64,000 nucleotides of DNA, taken from Altererythrobacter sp. ZODW24. Its GTDB lineage: Bacteria > Pseudomonadota > Alphaproteobacteria > Sphingomonadales > Sphingomonadaceae. The position numbers were made by a program, and so were the translations under genes. The stretch spans positions 2,683,327-2,747,326 of the forward strand of contig NZ_CP031155.1 of the NCBI RefSeq assembly GCF_003344885.1, written 5' to 3'. Position 1 is the stretch's first letter. The number at the start of each line of letters is the position of its first letter. Below are positions 23,962-33,613 of the stretch, piece after piece. The notes below the pieces were generated by a model, which saw only the letters and a list, made by a program, of their open reading frames with translations, was not told the origin of the DNA and ran no database searches.

Positions 23962-24042
23962 AGGCCGCCATACTGTTTGCTAAGGATTTTGTTGCGGTGC
24001 AGCAACGGTTCGGCTAACTCTCTGGAAGGGAGTATAAGCGAA

Positions 24043-25059
24043 ATGGTAGGGACTGTACTTGTTACAGGCGGCAGTGGTTTTATTGCTGGCGAGCTGATTC
24101 AACAGTTGCTGGATAAGGGGTGGCACGTCCACACAACTATCCGCAACAAAGCCAAAGAACCGGCGCTGCGTAACCGCTTTGCCGATGCCGAAGGACGGCT
24201 GAAGGTTTTTCAGACTGAGCTGATGAGCGACGACGGTTGGGCCGAGGCTGTCAAAGGTTGCAGTCATGTCGCCCATGTCGCGTCGCCGATTGCTGCCAGC
24301 ACGCCCAAGGACGAAAACGACATGATCGTGCCAGCGCGCGAGGGCACTTTGCGCGCGCTGCGTTTCGCGCATGAGGCGGGCATTACGCGCTTTGTGCAAA
24401 CCAGTTCGATGGCAGCGGTCGCCTATGGCCGCAGTGACAAGGAATATACGGTCGATGAAAGTGACTGGACTGATCTAACGCATCCCGACGTCTATCCCTA
24501 CGTCAAATCCAAGACCATCGCCGAACGCGCCGCGCGCGATTGGGTGAAGGAAAACGCGCCGGATATGGAGTTCGTGTCGATCAATCCCGCGATGGTGCTT
24601 GGCCCGATTGAGAGCGGCGACTTCTCGCCTTCTGTTCAGGCAGTGAAGCAATTGATGGATGGATCGATGCCGATGGCGCCGGACCTCGGTTTTGCGATTG
24701 TCGATAACCGCGACGTGGCGGCGCTGCATGTGCTGGCGCTCGAAACGCCGGGGCTGAAGGACGAACGTTTTCTGGCGGCAGGCAAGTTCATGAAGATGAT
24801 TGAAGTCGGCGCCGTTCTGCGCGCGCATCTTGGCGACAAGGCCAAGAAGGTGCCAAGCCGCGTGATGCCCAATTTCATGGTGCAAGTGTTGGCTCTGTTC
24901 AACGAAGGCGTGCGCTCGATCAAAAGCGAGCTCGGCAAATCGCGCCACGTGGATGCGAGCCATGCGGAAAAGGTCCTCGGCTGGAAAACGCGGCCTGAGG
25001 AAGAGAGCATCCGCGACACGGCTGACAGCCTGCTTATCCACGGAGTGGTGAAGCTTTAG
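24043..25059 (+). CDS. NAD(P)-dependent epimerase/dihydroflavonol-reductase-like oxidoreductase
   Basis: A 338-residue extended short-chain dehydrogenase. The Rossmann motif is VTGGSGFIAGELIQQLL; the catalytic residues are in the SSMAAVA region and the Tyr-x-x-x-Lys of YPYVKSKTIAER. Close to 4-dihydromethyl-trisporate/dihydroflavonol reductases and aldehyde reductases; the substrate is unknown. ATG at 24043 follows GGAAGGGAG; the frame extends back to 23977 but overlaps nothing useful. Confidence 0.88.
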   Translation: MVGTVLVTGGSGFIAGELIQQLLDKGWHVHTTIRNKAKEPALRNRFADAEGRLKVFQTELMSDDGWAEAVKGCSHVAHVASPIAASTPKDENDMIVPAREGTLRALRFAHEAGITRFVQTSSMAAVAYGRSDKEYTVDESDWTDLTHPDVYPYVKSKTIAERAARDWVKENAPDMEFVSINPAMVLGPIESGDFSPSVQAVKQLMDGSMPMAPDLGFAIVDNRDVAALHVLALETPGLKDERFLAAGKFMKMIEVGAVLRAHLGDKAKKVPSRVMPNFMVQVLALFNEGVRSIKSELGKSRHVDASHAEKVLGWKTRPEEESIRDTADSLLIHGVVKL

Positions 25060-25124
25060 ACAGCTTCCTTGACGCTGCTGGCACCCCGTCGCTAGGCCAA
25101 TGACCTAAGAGCACAGGGAAACAT

Positions 25125-26657
25125 ATGTCAGCCAATATTGCCGAAATGGAACGCCGCCGTGATGCCGCTCGCATGGGTGGTGGTCAGAAGCGGATCGACA
25201 GCCAGCATGCCAAGGGCAAGCTAACCGCGCGCGAGCGGCTCGAGATCTTGCTCGACGATGGATCGTTCGAAGAAACCGACATGTATGTCGTGCATAATTG
25301 CACCGACTTCGGGATGGACGAGCAGCATATTCCGGGTGACGGCGTGGTCACCGGCAGCGGCACGATCAACGGCCGGCTGGTCTATGTGTACAGCCAGGAT
25401 TTTACCGTGTTTGGCGGCAGTCTTTCAGAACGGCATGCTGAGAAGATCTGCAAGGTTCTCGATACCGCGATGAAGGTTGGCGCGCCGGTAATCGGCCTCA
25501 ACGACAGCGGCGGCGCGCGTATTCAGGAAGGCGTGGCATCGCTTGGCGGATATGCCGAAGTGTTCCAGCGCAATGTGCTGGCCAGCGGGGTTGTGCCGCA
25601 GCTCAGCCTGATCATGGGGCCATGCGCTGGCGGCGCGGTTTATAGTCCTGCGATGACCGACTTCATCTTTATGGTGAAGGACAGCTCTTACATGTTCGTG
25701 ACCGGCCCCGATGTGGTGAAAACGGTGACGAATGAAGTCGTGACGCAGGAAGAATTGGGCGGCGCGATTACGCATACAACAAAGACTTCGGTTGCCGATC
25801 TGGCATTTGAAAACGATGTCGAGGCGCTGATGGCAGCGCGCAACTTTGTCGATTATCTGCCGCTGTCGAACCGCGAGAGTGTGCCCGAGCGGCCAACCAG
25901 CGACCCGCATGACCGGGAGGAAATGAGCCTCGACACGGTCATTCCCGACAATGCCAACCAGCCATATGACATGCACGAAGTGCTGCGTAAGGTTCTGGAC
26001 GAAGGCGACTTCTTCGAAGTGCAACCGGCCCATGCGGGCAATATCCTATGCGGTTTCGGCCGGATCGAAGGGCGCACCGTGGGCGTGGTGGCCAACCAGC
26101 CATTTGTGCTGGCGGGCGTGCTCGATATCAACGCCAGCAAGAAGGCCGCGCGGTTTGTGCGGTTCTGTGATGCGTTCGACATTCCGATCCTGACCTTCGT
26201 CGATGTCCCCGGCTTCCTGCCCGGCACTTCGCAGGAACATAACGGTATCATCAAACACGGCGCGAAACTGCTGTTCGCCTATGCCGAGGCGACCGTGCCC
26301 AAGATCACCGTGATCACCCGCAAGGCCTATGGCGGCGCATACGATGTGATGGCCAGCAAGCACCTGCGCGGCGACCTCAACTATGCCTGGCCAACCGCCG
26401 AAATCGCGGTGATGGGCGCAAAGGGCGCAGTGGAAATCATTTTCCGCAAAGACGCAGGCGACCCCGGCAAAATCGCCGAGAAAACCAAGGAATATGAAGA
26501 CCGCTTCGCCAACCCCTTCATCGCCGCGCAAAAGGGCTTCATCGATGAAGTGATCTACCCGCACTCAACGCGCAAGCGGATCGCGCTGGGCCTGCGGAAG
26601 CTACGCGGGAAGGTGCTGGAGAACCCGTGGAAGAAGCATGACAATATCCCGTTGTGA
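25125..26657 (+). CDS. pccB: Propionyl-CoA carboxylase beta subunit
   Basis: A 510-residue carboxyltransferase subunit that moves CO2 from biotin to propionyl-CoA, giving methylmalonyl-CoA. [14 protein letters not shown], the oxyanion [11 protein letters not shown] and the C-terminal AYGGAYDVM motif are the crotonase-like core. ATG at 25125. It is far from its likely partner pccA (34910) but in the same cluster. Acetyl-CoA or methylcrotonyl-CoA specificity is less likely because epimerase and mutase genes accompany it. Confidence 0.95.
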   Translation: MSANIAEMERRRDAARMGGGQKRIDSQHAKGKLTARERLEILLDDGSFEETDMYVVHNCTDFGMDEQHIPGDGVVTGSGTINGRLVYVYSQDFTVFGGSLSERHAEKICKVLDTAMKVGAPVIGLNDSGGARIQEGVASLGGYAEVFQRNVLASGVVPQLSLIMGPCAGGAVYSPAMTDFIFMVKDSSYMFVTGPDVVKTVTNEVVTQEELGGAITHTTKTSVADLAFENDVEALMAARNFVDYLPLSNRESVPERPTSDPHDREEMSLDTVIPDNANQPYDMHEVLRKVLDEGDFFEVQPAHAGNILCGFGRIEGRTVGVVANQPFVLAGVLDINASKKAARFVRFCDAFDIPILTFVDVPGFLPGTSQEHNGIIKHGAKLLFAYAEATVPKITVITRKAYGGAYDVMASKHLRGDLNYAWPTAEIAVMGAKGAVEIIFRKDAGDPGKIAEKTKEYEDRFANPFIAAQKGFIDEVIYPHSTRKRIALGLRKLRGKVLENPWKKHDNIPL

Positions 26658-27009
26658 ATCTCCGGAACATCTGAGAAGGATCGTCAAATACGAACAGCTC
26701 TCAGATTTTTCGTTCGCACCAAGCGAACCTGACTCCATCAACTTTCAGATCGGGACCGAGCAGGAGGAAGAGCTTGTTGAGTTGGAATGTCTCGCTTCCG
26801 GGAAGAAAACAATTTTTGTGTGGCGAGATGGTTCAAATGTGCCTGTTCATCAATCGAGCGACGAATTTCTCTCATGGTCGGACGGTCTGAAACGTAAGGT
26901 CGACGAGATGCTTTACGAACTCTCTGATTGGGAAAGTAAGTGTCGTGTTCCTGGCGGCGCATGGCACGAAGGGAACTCTGCTGAAAACGATAATGATAGT
27001 TTGCTGTGA
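26638..27009 (+). CDS. Unrecognised acidic protein in an AT-richer insert
   Basis: A 123-residue acidic protein whose ATG overlaps the last 20 nt of pccB, with GGAAGAAG just upstream. It overlaps the next gene by 4 nt (GTGA), so the two look co-translated. Base composition over 26.66-27.61 kb is visibly more AT-rich than the flanks. I find no signal peptide or membrane helix and do not recognise the family; the neighbourhood suggests an immunity-type or accessory protein. Confidence 0.55.
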   Translation: MTISRCESPEHLRRIVKYEQLSDFSFAPSEPDSINFQIGTEQEEELVELECLASGKKTIFVWRDGSNVPVHQSSDEFLSWSDGLKRKVDEMLYELSDWESKCRVPGGAWHEGNSAENDNDSLL

Positions 27010-27365
27010 GTAGATCGCGCCGCGAAATGGCTTTGGTCGCCGAAGAAAAATGGCCGAATCTGACCAATGTCTTCGGCGCATACTTTCACGAAGATCGAGC
27101 GGTTATGACCGGTACGATTGACCAAACGTTTCAGGTGATCGCGGAGCATTTTCCTGTCGAAGATCGCAAAGTTATCTTGGCGGAATGGAAAAGAGCAAAC
27201 GCGAATGTCGCTTGGAAGGGTGATTTTGGAGATTTTCTGAACGACGGCTTTGGTGTAAACATGGTGTTCAAAGACGAGATAGCTGCGCGGAATTTTTGGA
27301 ATTCATTCTATGATGCGCTGATCGTTTCGGTTCGCAATGAGTCAGATGAATTTTGGAAGCTGTGA
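27006..27365 (+). CDS. CdiI-like contact-dependent-inhibition immunity protein (orphan)
   Basis: A 119-residue soluble protein. The segment WPNLTNVFGAYFHEDRAVM resembles the L-x-x-x-F-G-A/G-Y-F-H-Q/E-D pattern of contact-dependent growth inhibition immunity proteins (CdiI family), which protect against a cognate toxin from a neighbouring cell. GTG at 27006 overlaps the preceding gene; ATG at 27027 is an alternative. No cdiA/cdiB or toxin tip is in the window, so it would be an orphan immunity gene. The match is by eye. Confidence 0.6.
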   Translation: MSRSRREMALVAEEKWPNLTNVFGAYFHEDRAVMTGTIDQTFQVIAEHFPVEDRKVILAEWKRANANVAWKGDFGDFLNDGFGVNMVFKDEIAARNFWNSFYDALIVSVRNESDEFWKL

Positions 27366-27393
27366 GTTTAGTCTGCTACAGCGGAGCTATGCA

Positions 27394-27612
27394 GTGATCT
27401 TCTTTCTAGAGAAAGTGATCATTTTCGGACTGACGTTTTTCTCCGGATTTCAGATTTATCGAGCTGTAAAATACGGAAAGTGCGCGTTCAAATTCACTGA
27501 TAGTGATCAGCAGTCAGAGCCTATACGTTTCTGGGTTAGTGTTGTCTGCTCGATGTCGGTTTTCGTTGTTGGCGTTTGGTTGCTATTTTTGCCCGAAGGA
27601 CTTGGAAGTTAA
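27394..27612 (+). CDS. Small two-helix membrane protein of the AT-richer insert
   Basis: A 72-residue protein with two hydrophobic helices (VIIFGLTFFSGF and FWVSVVCSMSVFVVGVWLLF). I prefer GTG at 27394 because GGAG lies eight nt upstream; an ATG at 27337 would overlap the CdiI-like gene. It ends one nt before the epimerase gene. Family not recognised. Confidence 0.5.
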   Translation: MIFFLEKVIIFGLTFFSGFQIYRAVKYGKCAFKFTDSDQQSEPIRFWVSVVCSMSVFVVGVWLLFLPEGLGS

Positions 27613-27613
27613 A

Positions 27614-28051
27614 ATGAAACTAGGCCGCCTCAATCACATCGGTGTTGCGACACCGTCCATTGCCGACAGCATCGCATTCTATCGCGAGACGATGGGGGCG
27701 ACCTCTATTGTCGAACCGTTTGAATTGGAGGGTCGCCATCTGTTGGTGGCCTTTATCGATACGCCCACGGATTCGGGCATGAACGGTACGCAGATCGAAT
27801 TGATCGAACCGCTTGAGGGCGACACGGCGCTGACCGGCTTCCTCCAAAAGAACCCGCTCGGCGGGCAGCACCACCTTTGTTACGAAGTTGAGGATATTGC
27901 GGCGGCGCGGGAATGGTTTGAGGGGCAGGGCAAGCGCATCCTCGGCCCCACGCGCATCGGGGCGCATGGCACGCCGATATTCTTCGTCCATCCCAAGGAT
28001 ATGATGGGCCAGCTGACCGAGATTATGGAAACGCCGAAAGAGGCACATTGA
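27614..28051 (+). CDS. mce: Methylmalonyl-CoA epimerase
   Basis: A 145-residue glyoxalase-fold (VOC) enzyme that converts (S)- to (R)-methylmalonyl-CoA, between carboxylase and mutase. LNHIGVATPSI, the metal/substrate motif LGGQHHLCYEV and FFVHPKDMMGQLTEI fit the family. The ATG at 27614 is at the normal start, two nt after the preceding gene; an upstream in-frame start at 27503 is not credible. It ends with a TTGA overlap with the RDD gene. Confidence 0.95.
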   Translation: MKLGRLNHIGVATPSIADSIAFYRETMGATSIVEPFELEGRHLLVAFIDTPTDSGMNGTQIELIEPLEGDTALTGFLQKNPLGGQHHLCYEVEDIAAAREWFEGQGKRILGPTRIGAHGTPIFFVHPKDMMGQLTEIMETPKEAH

Positions 28052-28581
28052 CCGCAGCCGGCGGAACCAAGGCCGTTGCTGCAAAACGCAGGGTATTGGC
28101 CTTTGTCGCCGACTATCTGGTCATTGCCTGTTTGGTCGCAGTTATTACCGCTGCCGCCTTTGCGCTCGGTGACCCGGCTGGACCGCCCGCCGATTTTGCA
28201 GGAAAACTTCGCGGCCACGCAATTGGCTTTGCAACTTTGACCCTTCCGGTTTGGCTATACTTCACGCTGATGGAGGGCGGTAAGCGCGGTGCCACATTGG
28301 GCAAGCGGTTACAGGGTTACCGGGTGGACGGTGGAATGTTTGCCTGTGCAAAGCGTAATCTGGTGCGATTTCTGCCGTGGGAGCTGGCGCATGCGGCGAT
28401 ATGGTATGTCCCGGGGCGGCCTTTTTTGGACGATATGCCCGCTGTGAACCTGATAGTCTGCACCGCGAGCGTCGGCGCAGCGGTATATTTTCTGGCGAGC
28501 CTGTTTATCGGACGCGGGCAAACGCCCTATGACCGGGTTGCGAAAACAAGCGTAGAGGACACGAGGGCAACCGCGCGTTGA
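28048..28581 (+). CDS. RDD-family membrane protein
   Basis: A 177-residue membrane protein of the RDD group (Arg-Asp-Asp motif; here AAKRRVLAFVADYLV) with about three hydrophobic helices, GKRLQGYRV between helices and a C-terminal short tail. Its role in bacteria is unclear (some are linked to Na+/H+ antiport or export). TTG at 28048 overlaps the mce stop. Confidence 0.8.
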   Translation: MTAAGGTKAVAAKRRVLAFVADYLVIACLVAVITAAAFALGDPAGPPADFAGKLRGHAIGFATLTLPVWLYFTLMEGGKRGATLGKRLQGYRVDGGMFACAKRNLVRFLPWELAHAAIWYVPGRPFLDDMPAVNLIVCTASVGAAVYFLASLFIGRGQTPYDRVAKTSVEDTRATAR

Positions 28582-28614
28582 TTGTGGCAGGACTTGCCCC
28601 GCTGATGGATGCAG

Positions 28615-28632
28615 TTTAATCGAACGGTTAAA
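28615..28632. promoter_or_regulatory. 18-bp dyad upstream of the enoyl-CoA hydratase gene
   Basis: TTTAATCGAACGGTTAAA is almost symmetric and lies 41 bp before the ATG. It could be an operator. A CtrA site would need a 7-nt spacer between TTAA boxes; here it is 8. A CTCCC-GAAC-GGGAG hairpin at 28647-28660 follows, just before the ribosome binding site. Confidence 0.35.
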
Positions 28633-28673
28633 TCGAAATTTGATACCTCCCGAACGGGAGCGCGGGAGAAAAA

Positions 28674-29453
28674 ATGGCTTACGAACTTATCACGGTCGAA
28701 ACGGTGGATGACGTCACAACGATCACGCTGAACCAGCCTGAACGGCTGAATGCCTGCCCGCCTGCGATGGCGGAAGAAATCCGCGATGTGCTGGCTGATC
28801 CGAAAGAGGCGCGTGCGATACTGATTACGGGTGAGGGACGGGCGTTTTGTTCCGGTGCCGACCTGTCGGGCCGCGCGGATAAGGGCATGGGCGGCCGCGG
28901 GGCCTACGATTCGCTCAGCCTCAGCTACAATCCGCTGATGAAGGAATTCGCGCGTTGCCCCGTGCCGATTGTGACCGCTGTGAACGGTCCGGCGGCGGGC
29001 ATCGGCTGCTCCATTGCGCTGGCGGGTGATTTTGCCGTTGCCGGATCGAGCGCCTATTTCCTGCAGGCCTTCGTCAACATCGGTCTTGTTCCTGACGGCG
29101 GGGCAAGCTGGATGTTGCCGCGCATGATCGGCAAGGCCCGCGCAACCGAAATGATGCTGTTGGGTGAAAAAATTCCGGCCGAGAAAGCGCAGGAGTGGGG
29201 CCTGATCTACAAGGCGGTTTCCGACGAGGCGCTGATGGATGAAGCGATGGCGCTGGCGAAGCGGCTTGCGGGCGGTCCGACGCTGGCACTGGGAGTGATG
29301 CGCCAGAATATCTCCAAGGCGCTTGATATGGATTACTCATCTGCATTGCACAACGAAGCAGAGGGCCAGTGGAAAGCCGGTGGCAGTCAGGACGCAATCG
29401 AGGGTGCGATGTCCTTCCTGCAAAAGCGCAAGGCCGTGTTCAAGGGGGAGTGA
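28674..29453 (+). CDS. Enoyl-CoA hydratase/isomerase family protein
   Basis: A 259-residue crotonase-fold enzyme that hydrates enoyl-CoA in fatty-acid or amino-acid breakdown. GRAFCSGADLSG and AAGIGCSIALAGDF form the oxyanion hole; NIGLVPDGGASWMLPR carries one acidic residue at the position of the second catalytic glutamate (PDGGAS), as in PaaG/PaaJ-like isomerases. GGGAG precedes the ATG. Inside the propionate/methylmalonyl cluster it may feed short acyl-CoAs; substrate unknown. Confidence 0.9.
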   Translation: MAYELITVETVDDVTTITLNQPERLNACPPAMAEEIRDVLADPKEARAILITGEGRAFCSGADLSGRADKGMGGRGAYDSLSLSYNPLMKEFARCPVPIVTAVNGPAAGIGCSIALAGDFAVAGSSAYFLQAFVNIGLVPDGGASWMLPRMIGKARATEMMLLGEKIPAEKAQEWGLIYKAVSDEALMDEAMALAKRLAGGPTLALGVMRQNISKALDMDYSSALHNEAEGQWKAGGSQDAIEGAMSFLQKRKAVFKGE

Positions 29454-29463
29454 TTGGCCCCAT

Positions 29464-29541
29464 CGTCATCCCAGCGCAGGCTGGGATCGGGTTCGGTGAA
29501 GCGCCAACCTGTGAGCGATCCCAGCCTGCGCTGGGATGACG
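29464..29541. repeat. REP-like element: perfect 26-bp inverted repeat
   Basis: The arms at 29464-29489 and 29516-29541 are exact reverse complements, 26 bp each, around a 26-nt spacer. Each arm is itself a hairpin with the core CCCAGC-4 nt-GCTGGG. A related single hairpin occurs at 36926-36953. This looks like a dispersed extragenic palindromic family, possibly mobilised by a RAYT transposase elsewhere; it lies between two genes of the same strand. Confidence 0.8.
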
Positions 29542-29597
29542 AGGATATTTCGGTTCGCCCACTTTCAGCCCTCTCTCGAAAAGTGTAGCGAGTTTGC

Positions 29598-31763
29598 ATG
29601 AGCAAAGACGACAGCGCGAAACCAACCGTATCCGACTGGGAAGCCCTCGCGGATAAAGAATCCAAGGGCCGTGACCTGAACTGGGACACGCCCGAAGGCT
29701 TCACGATCAAGTCGCTCTATACACAAGACGACACTACTGATCCGGGCCTACCCGGTTTCGCGCCATTCACGCGCGGTGTGAAGGCCAGCATGTATGCAGG
29801 TCGCCCGTGGACGATCCGACAATATGCGGGTTTCTCCACTGCTGAAGAATCCAACGCATTCTACCGCCGCAATCTGGCCGCTGGTCAGAAAGGTCTGTCG
29901 GTTGCTTTTGATCTTGCCACCCATCGTGGTTACGATTCCGATCACCCGCGTGTTGTCGGTGATGTTGGTAAGGCAGGCGTGGCGATCGATACGGTCGAGG
30001 ATATGCAAATCCTGTTCGACCAGATCCCGCTCGAAAGCATGTCTGTTTCCATGACGATGAACGGCGCGGTGATCCCCGTGCTGGCGTTCTACATCGTTGC
30101 GGGTGAGGAGCAGGGCGTATCGCCGGAACAGCTATCGGGCACGATCCAGAACGATATTCTCAAAGAGTTCATGGTCCGCAACACCTACATTTATCCGCCT
30201 GCGCCCAGCATGCGGATCGTGTCCGACATCATCACCTATACCTCCGCCAACATGCCGAAGTTCAACAGTATTTCGATCAGCGGCTATCATATGCACGAGG
30301 CCGGAGCGACGGCGGTGCAGGAGCTTGCCTTCACCATTGCCGACGGCAAGGAATATGTGAAAAGCGCGATGGCCACGGGGCTGGATATCGATGCCTTTGC
30401 CGGGCGTCTGTCGTTCTTCTTCGGCATCGGCATGAACTTCTTCATGGAAATCGCCAAGCTGCGTGCCGCGCGCACGCTGTGGTATAAGGTTATGGACGAT
30501 TTGGGCGCGCAGTCGGAGCGCTCCAAAATGCTGCGGACGCACTGCCAAACTTCTGGCGTGTCGCTGCAGGAACAGGATCCTTACAACAACGTCATCCGCA
30601 CAACGGTGGAGGCGATGGCGGCAACGCTGGGCGGCACGCAGTCGCTCCACACCAATGCGCTGGATGAAGCCATCGCGCTGCCCACCGATTTCAGCGCCCG
30701 CATCGCGCGCAACACGCAGCTGGTTTTGCAGGAAGAGACGGGCATCACCAATGTCGTCGATCCGCTCGGCGGCAGCTATTATATCGAGGCGCTGACCGCA
30801 AAACTCGTCGGAGAAGCCGAAGTGCTGATGGCCGAAGTCGACGCGGCTGGCGGCATGACCGAAGCGGTCGCCAGCGGCATGCCCAAACAGCGCATCGAAC
30901 AGGCCGCAGCGGCGAAGCAAACGCGTGTCGATAAGGGCGATGATGTGATCGTGGGCGTGAACAAATACCGCCTCGACAAGGAAGAGCATCTCGATACGCT
31001 CGACATCGATAATCATGCGGTTCGCACCGGCCAGATTGCCCGGCTGAAGAAAAACCGCGCTGGCCGTGACGAGGCGGCGTGTCAGGCGGCGCTGAAGGCC
31101 TTGACGGCGGGCACGACGGACGGTGGCAACTTGCTTGCGCTAGCCGTCGATGCTGCCCGCCAGCGCGCAACTTTGGGCGAGATTTCCGCTGCGATGGAGG
31201 CGGAGTTTGGCCGCTACAACACTGTGCCAGAGCCGGTGCGGGGCATCTACAAAACCGCGTACGAGTTTGACCAGCGCTGGCAGCAAGTGCTGGACGGGGT
31301 CGACGCAGTCGAGCGCCGCCTTGGCCGCAAGCCGAAGATCATGGTCGCGAAAATGGGTCAGGACGGCCACGACCGCGGCGCGAATGTGATCGCCAGCGCC
31401 TTCACCGATATGGGTTTCGAAGTGGTCAGCGGGCCGTTGTTCCAAACGCCAGAAGAAACGGTGGCAATGGCGCTTGAGAAGGATGTCGACGCGATTGGCG
31501 CAAGCTCGCTCGCGGCGGGCCACAAGACCCTGATCCCCGAGCTGATCGACCGGCTGAAAGAGGCCGGACGTGCAGACATCAAAGTGGTCGCTGGCGGCGT
31601 AATCCCGCCGCAAGACTACGAATTCCTGCGTGACGCAGGCGTGCAGGGCATCTACGGCCCCGGCTCGAACGTGGTCGAATGCGGCGCGGACATACTCCGC
31701 CTGCTGGGCCACAATATGCCGCCTGCGGGCGAAGATTTGGAGAGTATTGCTAATGAAGTATAA
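29598..31763 (+). CDS. scpA: Methylmalonyl-CoA mutase
   Basis: A 721-residue adenosylcobalamin enzyme that isomerises (R)-methylmalonyl-CoA to succinyl-CoA. The N-terminal barrel runs to about residue 560; the B12-binding motif GQDGHDRGA near residue 590 (His591 as the lower axial ligand) leads the C-terminal Rossmann domain. It is a single full-length chain, so the enzyme may be a homodimer. ATG at 29598. It overlaps the next gene by 11 nt. No meaB/argK-type chaperone is in the window. Confidence 0.97.
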   Translation: MSKDDSAKPTVSDWEALADKESKGRDLNWDTPEGFTIKSLYTQDDTTDPGLPGFAPFTRGVKASMYAGRPWTIRQYAGFSTAEESNAFYRRNLAAGQKGLSVAFDLATHRGYDSDHPRVVGDVGKAGVAIDTVEDMQILFDQIPLESMSVSMTMNGAVIPVLAFYIVAGEEQGVSPEQLSGTIQNDILKEFMVRNTYIYPPAPSMRIVSDIITYTSANMPKFNSISISGYHMHEAGATAVQELAFTIADGKEYVKSAMATGLDIDAFAGRLSFFFGIGMNFFMEIAKLRAARTLWYKVMDDLGAQSERSKMLRTHCQTSGVSLQEQDPYNNVIRTTVEAMAATLGGTQSLHTNALDEAIALPTDFSARIARNTQLVLQEETGITNVVDPLGGSYYIEALTAKLVGEAEVLMAEVDAAGGMTEAVASGMPKQRIEQAAAAKQTRVDKGDDVIVGVNKYRLDKEEHLDTLDIDNHAVRTGQIARLKKNRAGRDEAACQAALKALTAGTTDGGNLLALAVDAARQRATLGEISAAMEAEFGRYNTVPEPVRGIYKTAYEFDQRWQQVLDGVDAVERRLGRKPKIMVAKMGQDGHDRGANVIASAFTDMGFEVVSGPLFQTPEETVAMALEKDVDAIGASSLAAGHKTLIPELIDRLKEAGRADIKVVAGGVIPPQDYEFLRDAGVQGIYGPGSNVVECGADILRLLGHNMPPAGEDLESIANEV

Positions 31764-32187
31764 GTTGCTGATACCCGCTTTAGCCTTCGCTTTGAGCATA
31801 CCGACGGCATCGGCGTTTGCCCAAGACGATGAGCCCCAATTGCGTGAGACTGGCGGCTATTACGAACTTGCATATTTCAAGGTAAAAAGCGGCAAGATGG
31901 GCCGCTTCCGTGAAATAACTGGCATGTTTATTCAAGCTGAGGCCGACGCAGGAAACCCCCCGCCATTTGAGCTGTTTATGATGACCGGCGAGTGGAACGT
32001 AGTTGTCGCTTTTCCTCTTACCGGCGGGATCGAAGCACTGGCCTATACGCGGTCGGCCCAGACGATACGCTACAGGACCCAGCTCGAGCGGATCGCTGGC
32101 GGCAAGCCGGAAATGGCGGCTCTCTTTCAGGAATTTGGTACTTTGATTGAAAGTAGCCAGAACAACATTGGATATTTGCGCAAGTGA
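31753..32187 (+). CDS. Secreted protein of unknown function after the mutase
   Basis: A 144-residue protein with a signal peptide ending in SAFAQDDEP. The mature part ([21 protein letters not shown]) looks like a small alpha/beta barrel-like domain (NIPSNAP- or dabb-like pattern), but I cannot assign it. The ATG at 31753 overlaps the mutase gene; the stop overlaps the bioB start. Probably periplasmic. Confidence 0.7.
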   Translation: MKYKLLIPALAFALSIPTASAFAQDDEPQLRETGGYYELAYFKVKSGKMGRFREITGMFIQAEADAGNPPPFELFMMTGEWNVVVAFPLTGGIEALAYTRSAQTIRYRTQLERIAGGKPEMAALFQEFGTLIESSQNNIGYLRK

Positions 32188-33209
32188 TGATCGATTCTTC
32201 CGAAGCTGTACGCACCGACTGGACCCGCGAAGAAATCGCTGGGCTGTTCGAACTTCCCTTCACCGAGCTGCTGTTCCAAGCAGCCAGTATCCACCGCGAG
32301 AACCATCCGGCGGATCAGGTGCAGCTTTGCACTTTGCTCAGCATCAAGACCGGCGGTTGCCCCGAGGATTGCGGCTATTGCAGCCAGTCCGTCCATGCCG
32401 ATAGCGGCGTGAAGGCGACCAAGCTGATGGATGTGCGCGCCGTGCTCCAATCCGCCGCTCAGGCGAAGGACAATGGCAGCCAGCGGTTCTGTATGGGTGC
32501 CGCATGGCGCAATCCGAAGGACCGCGACATGCCTGCGATTGTCGAGATCGTGAAGGGTGTCGCCTCCATGGGTATGGAAACCTGCATGACATTGGGCATG
32601 TTGACGCCGAAACAGGCCGACATGCTGGCCGAGGCGGGCCTCGATTATTATAATCACAACATCGACAGCAGCCCCGAATATTACGAGCGCGTGATCAGCA
32701 CCCGCGCCTTTGACGAGCGGATCGAAACGCTGGACCATGTGCGCGGCGCGGGCATCAATGTCTGCAGCGGCGGGATCGTGGGCATGGGTGAAACGCGCGA
32801 GGACCGGGTGGGCTTCGTCCACACGCTCGCCACCCTGCCGCAGCATCCCGAAAGCGTGCCGGTCAACGCACTGGTGCCGGTGAAGGGCACAGTGCTGGGC
32901 GATATGCTCGCCGACACGCCGATGGCCAAGATCGACGATATCGAATTCGTCCGCACGGTTGCCGCGGCGCGCATCACCATGCCGCTGAGCATGGTGCGCC
33001 TGTCCGCTGGCCGTGAAAGCATGAGCGATAGCACGCAGGCGCTGTGCTTCATGGCGGGCGCGAACTCGATCTTCACCGGCGATAAACTGCTGACCGCGCC
33101 CAATGCTGGCGATGACAGCGACGCAAAGCTGTTCCAGCGGCTGGGCATTACGGCGCTGAAGGGTGAAGAACCTTTGCGAGCTTGTAAGGTGCCGGAGCCT
33201 GCCGAATGA
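32187..33209 (+). CDS. bioB: Biotin synthase
   Basis: A 340-residue radical-SAM enzyme that inserts sulfur into dethiobiotin. The 4Fe-4S cysteines Cys58, Cys62 and Cys65 are in [21 protein letters not shown] and the arginine-containing RITMPLSM block are typical. ATG at 32187 (TGATG overlap); GTG at 32184 is alternative. Its place among biotin-dependent propionyl-CoA carboxylase genes suggests local supply of the PccA cofactor. Confidence 0.96.
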   Translation: MIDSSEAVRTDWTREEIAGLFELPFTELLFQAASIHRENHPADQVQLCTLLSIKTGGCPEDCGYCSQSVHADSGVKATKLMDVRAVLQSAAQAKDNGSQRFCMGAAWRNPKDRDMPAIVEIVKGVASMGMETCMTLGMLTPKQADMLAEAGLDYYNHNIDSSPEYYERVISTRAFDERIETLDHVRGAGINVCSGGIVGMGETREDRVGFVHTLATLPQHPESVPVNALVPVKGTVLGDMLADTPMAKIDDIEFVRTVAAARITMPLSMVRLSAGRESMSDSTQALCFMAGANSIFTGDKLLTAPNAGDDSDAKLFQRLGITALKGEEPLRACKVPEPAE

Positions 33210-33613
33210 GCATCAGCGCGTTTATCCTTGCCGCCTTGTTGCAAACCACCTCGGCGGACGTCGAGTGCAATCAAGCGGAGGCGGATCGGGGCATCCAATA
33301 TGCGATGAACCAATGCGCCTATAAAGACTATCTGATCGCGGATGAGGCGTTGAACGTGCAGTGGAAGAAAACCGCCACGATCATGAAGCTCCGTGATGAG
33401 AATTTCGAGAGTACGTATGATGATCGGCCAGGCTATTTCACAACCATGTTGAAAGCGCAGCGGGCATGGCTCGAATATCGTGATGCCCATTGCACCAATG
33501 AAGGCTATTACGCGCGCGGCGGTTCGCTGGAGCCCCTGATTTATAGCCTTTGCAAAACCGAATTGACCGAAGCGCGCACGGAACAATTGCGTAGCCTTGC
33601 GGAGAACGACTGA
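33206..33613 (+). CDS. LprI/DUF1311-like secreted protein
   Basis: A 135-residue protein with a signal peptide-like N-terminus and the LprI pattern [21 protein letters not shown], then [15 protein letters not shown] with paired cysteines. LprI proteins bind lysozyme in some bacteria; here the ligand is unknown. ATGA overlap with bioB and TGATG with metY make it part of the same transcript. Confidence 0.75.
   Translation: MSISAFILAALLQTTSADVECNQAEADRGIQYAMNQCAYKDYLIADEALNVQWKKTATIMKLRDENFESTYDDRPGYFTTMLKAQRAWLEYRDAHCTNEGYYARGGSLEPLIYSLCKTELTEARTEQLRSLAEND

Noticed and set aside
28615-28632. CtrA binding site (TTAA-N7-TTAA)
   Set aside because: The spacer is 8 nt, so it does not fit the consensus.
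29454-29597. Cobalamin riboswitch before methylmalonyl-CoA mutase
   Set aside because: The gap is filled by the 26-bp inverted repeat, and no B12-box sequence is visible.
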